This document shows positions 57,545 through 64,000 of a stretch of DNA of 64,000 bases, in pieces. The translations under genes were made by a program, and so were the position numbers. The DNA lies in the NCBI GenBank assembly GCA_025618425.1, contig CM046833.1, positions 39,499,115 to 39,563,114 on the forward strand. Direction: 5' to 3'. Source of the DNA: Heliocidaris tuberculata. Its lineage: Eukaryota; Echinodermata; Echinoidea; Camarodonta; Echinometridae. How positions within the stretch are numbered: the stretch's first letter is position 1; each line of letters begins with the position of its first letter. The notes under the pieces were generated by a model. It saw only the letters and a program-made list of their open reading frames with translations, was not told the origin of the DNA and searched no databases.

Positions 57545-57722
57545 TGGTCCATGGCAGTCCTGTAACGGAGGGGGGGGGGGCAATTCAGAGGTTCGAACCC
57601 CCCCCCCAAAAAAAAAACAAACAAACAAACAAACAAACAAACAAACAAACAAACAAACAAAACAAAACAAAACAAAACAAAACAAAACAAAAAAACTGGA
57701 GAGCAGAAATCTGCTTGAACAA
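57545..57722 (+). repeat. Poly-G-bearing dispersed repeat, copy 2 with (CAAA)n expansion
   Basis: CAGTCCTGTAACGGAG, G run, GAGGTTCGAACC, C run, then a 57619-57692 (ACAA)n/(ACAAA)n microsatellite, then GGAGAGCAGAAATCTGCTTGA. The microsatellite sits where copy 1 has only a few bases, so it expanded inside the repeat. The poly-Phe/Val/Cys/Leu and poly-Lys/Gln/Thr frames here are artefacts. Confidence 0.65.
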
Positions 57723-58861
57723 CAACAAAAAAGAATCATAAGGCGAAAAAATTCTCCCAAGTGACATGTTAATTAGGTTTTAGAAATTAAAACTTTTGGG
57801 GGGGCGTACCAAGTGGCTATAGCCGAGTGGCGCACACTGAGGGGGTCACGTGAAAGGGGAGAAAGGAAGGAAAGTGGAGAATAATGTGAGATAATAGGGT
57901 TTCCAGTCAATAAGAAAACATTTTTATTTTCTATTTTGCTTTTGTCCTGCAATCCCATATAATATTGCTCAGTCATTTATAAGGCCAAGTGAATTTTCGT
58001 CTTTGGGCCAGTCATTTTCGGAATTTATTTTTCATTTTGCTATCGATTTTGTCAAAGACTCAAAGAGTTCAAAGAGTAATTCAAAATCGTCACCCGCTCG
58101 TTGTAAGATCTTGTCTATGTGACGAATTTGAATGACAATTTCTTGACTCGACTCTCCAAAGATGGATTTGTTGATAAAATTTTGCAGCGGATTACCAGGT
58201 CGGACGAATTCGAATGAAATCTGACGAAAGTCAATGGAAATATGTTGAAGTTGAGTTGACCATTAAACATGTTGAATGACATTTTAATTACTAAAGTAAC
58301 TAAACTATCTTTGACATCTGACATTTGGGCGATTATTGATTCATATCAGCCTATCCTAGAACGAAAGTGAAGTGCTCAATGACGCATTTTGATCTTTAAT
58401 AAAAAGTGTTATAGATTGGACAGGAAATCCTGACAATACAAGGAGATAGATTGCTTAAAATACCATACTAATATAACGTGGGAAGATAAGCAGTTTTAAG
58501 CATGATAAGACTCAAATGAAATCTGTGGTAATGGAATATAATAGTAAAATATAGAAACCATACTAGAAAAAACAGAGAGGGGGGGGGGGTATTTAATTTG
58601 TCTGTTCACTTCAAAATTGATTTTTTTTTTTTCCCCGCTCTCAAGTCATGCAAGTTGCATGGAGTACTCCTGGTGGACCCGGTCTAGTCATTCAGGCCCT
58701 TATATCATGGCCCTCTCATACAGCCTGTTCAACCGGAGTGCCATGAGAATATGTTATAAAACATCGACTTCTTGGAAACTGCAATCAGAAATAACAAGAT
58801 GCCTCTATATAACCATGATAACACTTGGGGTGTTTGGGAAATAACATTTGGGAGATAGTAA
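57723..58861. other. Non-coding stretch
   Basis: G runs at 57799-57804 and 58579-58588. No element or exon accepted. Confidence 0.35.
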
Positions 58862-59405
58862 AGTGTTTTTTCCGTCGCTCGCTTCGCTCAACCACAAAAC
58901 TTTGAAACGAGATAGTTTCAGGCAGCGAGGACCATGAATATTTTCATATGTTATTGTAATATGTCCATGAATATTCAATGTTATGACAATTTTCGGGCAC
59001 GTCACTGCCTTGTAGCCATGGCGCCCAGATATTAGGGTTATCTTACTTTCTATATTGAAATGAGTAACAACAAATTAAAATGCATTTTTCTTCTCTCGCT
59101 TGCTCGCAAATCTTAAAACTTGAGATAGTTTCACGCAGCGAGGTCCATGAATATTTCCATAGGATGTTATTGCAATATTCAGGCACGTCGCTGCCCTATA
59201 TCGCCATGGCACCCGAATACTTGTTAGGTCCACTTTCTAAATTGAAATAAGCAACAACAAAGAAAAGTGCATTTTTCCTAGCTCGCTTCGCTCGCTCGCC
59301 AACCTTATAAAGTTTCATGTAGCGAGGTCCATGAATATTCCATGTTATGAAAATTTTCGGGCACGTCACTGCGCTATCGCCATGGTGCCCAGATATTAGG
59401 GTTAC
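58862..59405. repeat. Degenerate tandem array, ~190-215 bp unit, three copies
   Basis: Each unit holds CTCGCTTCGCTCGCTCG, then AGCGAGGTCCATGAATATT, then GGGCACGTCACTGC and CGCCATGGCGCCCAGATATT. Anchors stand at 58873/59091/59281 and 58995/59176/59360. Another partial CTCGCTTTGCTCGCTCGC is at 59591. Confidence 0.8.
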
Positions 59406-60047
59406 CTTTCTTAGAATAACAGCAAAGTGCCCCCCCCCCCCCCCGTTCGCTTCACTTCCTAAAAACTTTATTAATGATTCCTGGCAGCAAGATGACAGGA
59501 GATATAGCTTTACATTTCACCTAATGGTGACAAATAAAATTTTGACATTTAAAAATACATTTTTTATTTTTCTTCTCTCTCTCTCTCTCTCTCGCTTTGC
59601 TCGCTCGCAGTATTTGGAATCCTACACAGTGGTAGTATATGTTCGGGCTTCACATTTTGACCCACTCCCCTGTCAAATAATTCTGACTACGCTCGTGCCC
59701 ATACCTTTGGAGGGGCATGCTCCCTGATCCCCCATCCGCCACCCCTACTCGGTCGATTCGTTTCATCAGAAAGGTCCACTTTTTCAAATTTTTCAATGTT
59801 GAACCCCCCCCCCCCCCCGGCCCCCGCAAAAATCCTAGTTACGGGCCTGTTAACGCAATCTGCCAGTAACAACCCTAATCTGAAGTCTAGTCCAAGGCGC
59901 AACACAAGCCCTAAACATCACGGGGGTATGATAATCACCCTCCCCCCCCCCCGCCCACACACACACTTTCCAAGTAAGATTATCTAAAGTATCCAAGTTC
60001 TGATATGTGCCCTTTCCTCTTCTGATACGGTGACCCTCGATCAATTT

Positions 60048-60049
<2 letters not shown>
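59406..60049. other. Poly-C-bearing repeat remains, no gene
   Basis: C runs at 59430-59444, 59805-59818 and 59942-59952 amid repeat remains (AATCCTAGTTACGGGCC at 59831-59847) and one TCTGATATGTGCCC unit at 60000. No supported exon. Confidence 0.4.

Positions 60050-60091
<42 letters not shown>
60050..60091. repeat. Poly-T tract (42 T)
   Basis: Uninterrupted T run. It could be a reversed poly-A tail of a retroposed sequence, but no source sequence is visible next to it. Confidence 0.95.
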
Positions 60092-60092
<1 letters not shown>

Positions 60093-60839
60093 TTCTTACA
60101 AAATGGGGCCTATGCTCCTTTCAAGTCTTAAAAAGAGCAACAACTTATGAATTGCTTCATCTGGCCTGGTATTCTTGGGCCGGTCTTAAATCGACTCTGA
60201 AATGCACTTAAAGACAATAATCATCCAGTAATATATAATCCCATTGAACCCCTTCCAGAACATGATCACAAAGTGACTTTCAAGCTACATATTTTTTCTC
60301 TAGCCTCTAACTATGGGGCCTATCAAAATAAACCTCGGAGTTCGGACAGGGAAGCGAGGCACAGTGGGGTGAAAAACTCATTTTCAATACCTAAATGTGG
60401 CCCATTTCATTGCGACCATGTACCAGAGGCGTAGTGTGAGACAAGCCATGGGGGGGGGGGGGGGGACTCACTGGAACCATTGGGGGACCTGTTAGAAGAA
60501 TAAATTGCTTATGAACAAGGTCACCAATTACTGGGGACGGGGTCTGAAAGGGGGCCCTCCGACCGTCCCCTATCTTCACTGATGCTCCCTGTCCCCTTTC
60601 CCTTTCATTCTCTCTCTTTCTATCTTTTTCTGCTCCTCTTTCTTTCTTTATTTCTTTTATTTATTTTTTAGTTTGCCATTCGATATGAGGGGCGCTTGCC
60701 ACCGTCGCGTCGTAGCTACACTACTTGTTCTTGATAAGAACTGGTAGAAGGAGTTCCTTTCATATCTAAATGCATCAATTTCAATTTCTTAATTTGAACT
60801 TAAATATCTCGCACAGAGGCGGGCTTCCAACCCCCCCCC
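60092..60839. other. Non-coding stretch
   Basis: G run at 60451-60465 and CT/T-rich patch 60590-60670. No gene. Confidence 0.35.
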
Positions 60840-60872
60840 CCCCACACACACACACACACACACACACACATT
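60840..60872. repeat. (CA)n microsatellite
   Basis: About fourteen CA dinucleotides after a C run. Confidence 0.9.
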
Positions 60873-60889
60873 TTTTTCAAGTACCCCAA

Positions 60890-61135
60890 AAATGCCCATT
60901 TAAATTTTAATAATTGCCCTTTCCCCCTTTTGATATATTAAGTGCCCATTTTTTTTACATCTGATACGTGCCCTTTTACTCTCTCATGAGTGCCCTTTTC
61001 CTCGTCTGATAAGTGCCCTTTTTACTACTAATTCGTGCCCATTTACTCTCTCCTAAATGCCCTTTTGCCCTTCTGATATAAGTGCCCCTTTTCTTATTTG
61101 CTATAGTGCCCCTTCTACTTCTGAAAAATGCCGCT
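60890..61135. repeat. Degenerate GTGCCCTTTT minisatellite, second locus
   Basis: TCTGATAAGTGCCCTTTT-type units at 24-29-bp intervals (for example 60960, 60987, 61013, 61065). Same family as 21195-21745. Confidence 0.7.
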
Positions 61136-61143
61136 TTCGTTTC

Positions 61144-62191
61144 TTATGTAGTCATGTGTCATGAGCCCGCCCCTTTTAACCACAACAAATTTGATATCAT
61201 TAAATCATTATTATGCCATTTTCCTGCAAAGTTTCATTGGTGTAGGTTATATACGTCGATCGATGGTTATAATATAACTGGAGTTACGTCATTTTAAAGT
61301 TCGAAGGCCGGGGATGGTGGCAGGGGTGGTGGCGAAAGTGGGGCCGGCGGAAGCGGCGCCCCATGTACAAAGTGAATGGGAAAATTCATATTTTTTGTGG
61401 AATATTTTGAAAAATTTTGATTATTTTGTAAAAACTTGGCATATGACTACAATTTGGTACTAAATTAAAGCTAACATACTCACCTTCACTGTTTTATGAT
61501 TGAAAAGTAAGTTGGCTTAGAAATTATAGTAGTGTCTAAAACTGAAATACTCGGAATATCAGCTCAAAATTGGCATTTTCTGTATACAAAGTCAATAGGG
61601 AAATCAAATTTTTGAGCAATTATGGGGAAATGTGAATATTTTAGTCAAAACTTTGCATATATGACTACATTTTTTGTGCCTATAAAATTAATGCTATAAT
61701 ACCCAGCTTTACTGTCTTATGATTGAAAAGTAATAATGGTTATATTATGCAACGCTTGATATACATGTGACGCGTGAAAACGTTTAAATTTTAGACTAAA
61801 ATTTTGGCAGTTTTTAAAGTTTCCATGATCATAAATCCTAGAGAATTGCATGTTGTTGTAAAGATCTGAATGATTGTGTTCTGCTATAGAAAATAACATT
61901 ATATCCATAGGGGTGCCACTGAGAAAGTTATGCTGAAAGCAGTGAGGTAACAAAAAATATCAAAATTTCAACATTCAAGTCTATGTAACTCTTTTGTTTT
62001 ACACCTTGTACCATTTTTGAGTGCATATTAAGATTCCTTGTGTAATTACCTTTCAGAAAAATATATACTTTTGCTATCATAGGATGTATATTTAAGGAGA
62101 TATAGGTTTTCAAAATTAGAAGGGCGCTATATGGAAGGTATAATCACCATGTAACGCAAAAGGGGGGCGACCTCATGACACATGACCATAA
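61144..62191. mobile_element. 1.05-kb non-autonomous DNA transposon
   Basis: TTATG at the left and CATAA at the right border an inverted terminus whose core GTCATGTGTCATGAG (61151-61165) is exactly complementary to CTCATGACACATGAC (62172-62186). CGCCCCTTTT and AAAAGGGGGGCG extend the match. Inside, a ~180-bp block (AAAACTTGGCATATGACTAC ... TATGATTGAAAAGTAA) occurs twice (61430, 61646). It lies next to GTGCCC minisatellite on the left. No coding frame. Confidence 0.75.
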
Positions 62192-62476
62192 GTCCTCTTT
62201 TTACCCATACCGTATTTCCCATGGCCTCTTACGCTATGTGCCCTTCTATAACATCCTCAAAAAACATATTACGTATTACGAATCGGTGCGGCTTTACATA
62301 CATGTCGGTACCCCAATTACCATCACTACAATGTAAGGAAGTGGGGCTGGGGCAGGCAGGCGAAGCACAATGCCCCTCCCCTTCCCCCGAAGCAAACGAT
62401 TTCTCGTTCACCTCCCTCGCACGTGCCCCTCATTTAAAGCGAATAAGGGGAAACAATTCCAAAATATTTCTCCAAG

Positions 62477-62869
62477 CTCGCCCCCCGGGGGGGGGGGGGG
62501 GGGTACTCACGTATATTGGGTATACGGGGATGTGCCGCTGGGAAGGGTGACTTTTTGAAGAAAGATCCTTAGACATGGGTCCCCTTTTCATTAAAAAGAT
62601 CCTTAGACATGGGTCCCATTTTCCCCCAAAAAATCCTTAGGCATGGGTCTCTTATCCCGGCTCTTATCATTTGTTTCATTCCTCTCTTTTCTCCCTCATT
62701 TGTCCGGGAAATCCTTAGACATGGGTCCATTTTTCACAAAAAATCCTTAGACATGGGTGCCTATTTACAGCAAAAGGACCCTTGGATGTGGGTATGGGTC
62801 TGGAGTTCTCAGCCGCACACCCCCGTCCGATTATAATCTGAGTACCCCCCCCCCCCCCCCGGGGCTCGC
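62477..62869. mobile_element. Inverted-repeat element carrying a CCTTAGACATGGGTCC minisatellite
   Basis: The G run plus GTACTCACGTATATTGGG at the left and TATAATCTGAGTAC plus C run at the right are inverted; GGGGATGTGCCGCTGGGA and TCAGCCGCACACCCCCG also pair. The interior (62566-62790) has six units of AATCCTTAGACATGGGTCCC spaced 30-35 bp, one 62-bp gap excepted. The termini recall a G-run/GTACTC element common in marine invertebrates (from memory). Confidence 0.75.
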
Positions 62870-64000
62870 CCACACTTATAGTTTACCTAATAATGAAACA
62901 AATTGAATCACATCAACTATGTTGACATTGATGTAACCGTAAAGGTCTTATTCACTCTTAATTAATTAATTAATTTTTTAATGAGATTGCGCTTGAAAGC
63001 CCATCAAGTTTGGTTATTTTCTGGTTGAAAAATCTGATCGGTTATGTTGCCACTTGACAAATGCATTGAAAATTGTTGTTGAAATTATTATTATTATTGC
63101 AGACATAAAAAAGAACTGGTTGATTTACGAATATAAAATACATATTTTGTTTTAAGTGCCCTAAAATGAATTTGCAGCTGGCATTATTTTAACGATGCAC
63201 GACCAGTGGCCTTCAGCATAAGAAAAAAAAATCTTCAGATTTTTGCTCGCTCCCAAATGCATCATCATATTGACGATAATGAAGGGGAAACAGTATTGTG
63301 ATCCAAGTAAAGATGGAAACAATAAAATGTCGAAAATGATGCTTGATAATGCAGTGATTAGAATGTAGGGGCGGGTATACCAATGTCTAAAATTGTATTT
63401 TTCTCGCTTTGTGTTTACCGTTTGCAGGTGCACCATTCGCCCCCAAAGTGCCCCCTTTTTTGGTTGCCCCCCCCCCCCCGGTATTGAACTGCTCAAATGG
63501 CATCTTTAAGCATTCATAAATTCCAATTCGAATCCATCTAAAATCACTTAGAAAATGAAACCTATAATACAATGTATTTAGAACTGATAGGAAATTACTT
63601 AAATTCTCACAAAGTGCCCATTTTGATGCTTATCATATCAATAATTTAGTCATGATCATTTTAGAGGTTCATTGTTTCGACATTCGACAACGTATGGAAG
63701 TCTTCCTAAAAAGCTCAATCGATACGCTCGCTCGCCCGCACTTGTAATCTTATCATGAATCAAGAAGATCCAGGTGGGGGTACTGGGGATAATATTGCAT
63801 AACTTATTAACACAATTAATAATAAGCATATAAGATATCAAGTAGTCTTGTTTTCCATTTTATTATAAGATAAACATTGCATTATATAATGAATCATATA
63901 TGAACATGACTACACTGTTTATTGTTAATATTGTTAAACTGTATTACAGTTAAACTGTATAACAATATTAAGAAAAAAATACAAAAAATAATAATTAAAA
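62870..64000. other. Non-coding stretch with scattered repeat units
   Basis: Isolated GTGCCC units at 63155, 63438-63480 (with a C run) and 63610. The window edge is AT-rich. The minus frame at 63161-63496 has no motif. Confidence 0.4.

Noticed and set aside
57590..57606. GGTTCGAACC as a tRNA B box
   Set aside because: Part of a poly-G/C dispersed repeat; no A box or cloverleaf.
57476..57767. Opposing ~60-94-codon frames with poly-Phe/Val/Cys/Leu or poly-Lys/Gln
   Set aside because: Translation of the (CAAA)n/(CAAAA)n microsatellite.

Overview
The window reads as non-coding DNA from an animal nuclear genome, most likely a marine invertebrate deuterostome such as a sea urchin or other echinoderm. 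The grounds are AT-rich sequence with no long open frames, spliceosomal-type splice signals, very many TACATGTA/TAGGCCTA-type words, long poly-G/C runs, and a dense load of small inverted-repeat transposons plus a CR1/L2-type LINE fragment. The taxon is an inference from sequence style, not from a gene match. There is no operon, CRISPR array, phage or plasmid gene, and no convincing rRNA or intact tRNA gene.

Coding content is minimal. On the + strand there may be a gene starting at 5402 (21-codon first exon, then an 83-nt exon at 16178-16260). On the - strand there may be another (53879-53947, 46005-46023, 36655-36700; the phases of these three fit together). I recognise neither product, and both models are tentative. 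A broken Crypton/DUF3504-like exon lies at 7041-7217.

Mobile elements dominate. The clearest are: a pogo-like element (2676-3407, TA duplication) that carries a nested TTAA-flanked piggyBac-like MITE (2951-3357), with a second copy of that MITE in opposite orientation at 49941-50348; two very large elements with Tc1-type termini (8597-13675 and 25477-29757); a foldback hAT-type element with a perfect 8-bp duplication (33668-34458); several MITEs with near-perfect inverted ends (15252, 23503, 24330, 35095, 45240, 51022, 55311, 61144); and a CR1/L2 LINE 3' fragment at 53069-53610.

The most unusual feature is in the two large Tc1-end elements. Just inside each end is an array of degenerate units spaced exactly 11 bp apart (about one DNA helical turn). 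Both arrays of one element point the same way although the termini are inverted. The elements also share a palindromic TGACGTCA-centred motif that recurs in an unrelated-looking MITE at 24330-24772. Element 2 contains a five-copy ~280-390 bp tandem array rich in GAT.

Right-hand region (about 57-64 kb): poly-G/C-bearing dispersed repeats, a ~200-bp tandem array (58862-59405), degenerate GTGCCCTTTT minisatellites that also occur at 21 kb, a 1.05-kb inverted-repeat element (61144-62191) and a minisatellite-bearing element (62477-62869). The rest is unannotated intron or intergenic sequence.
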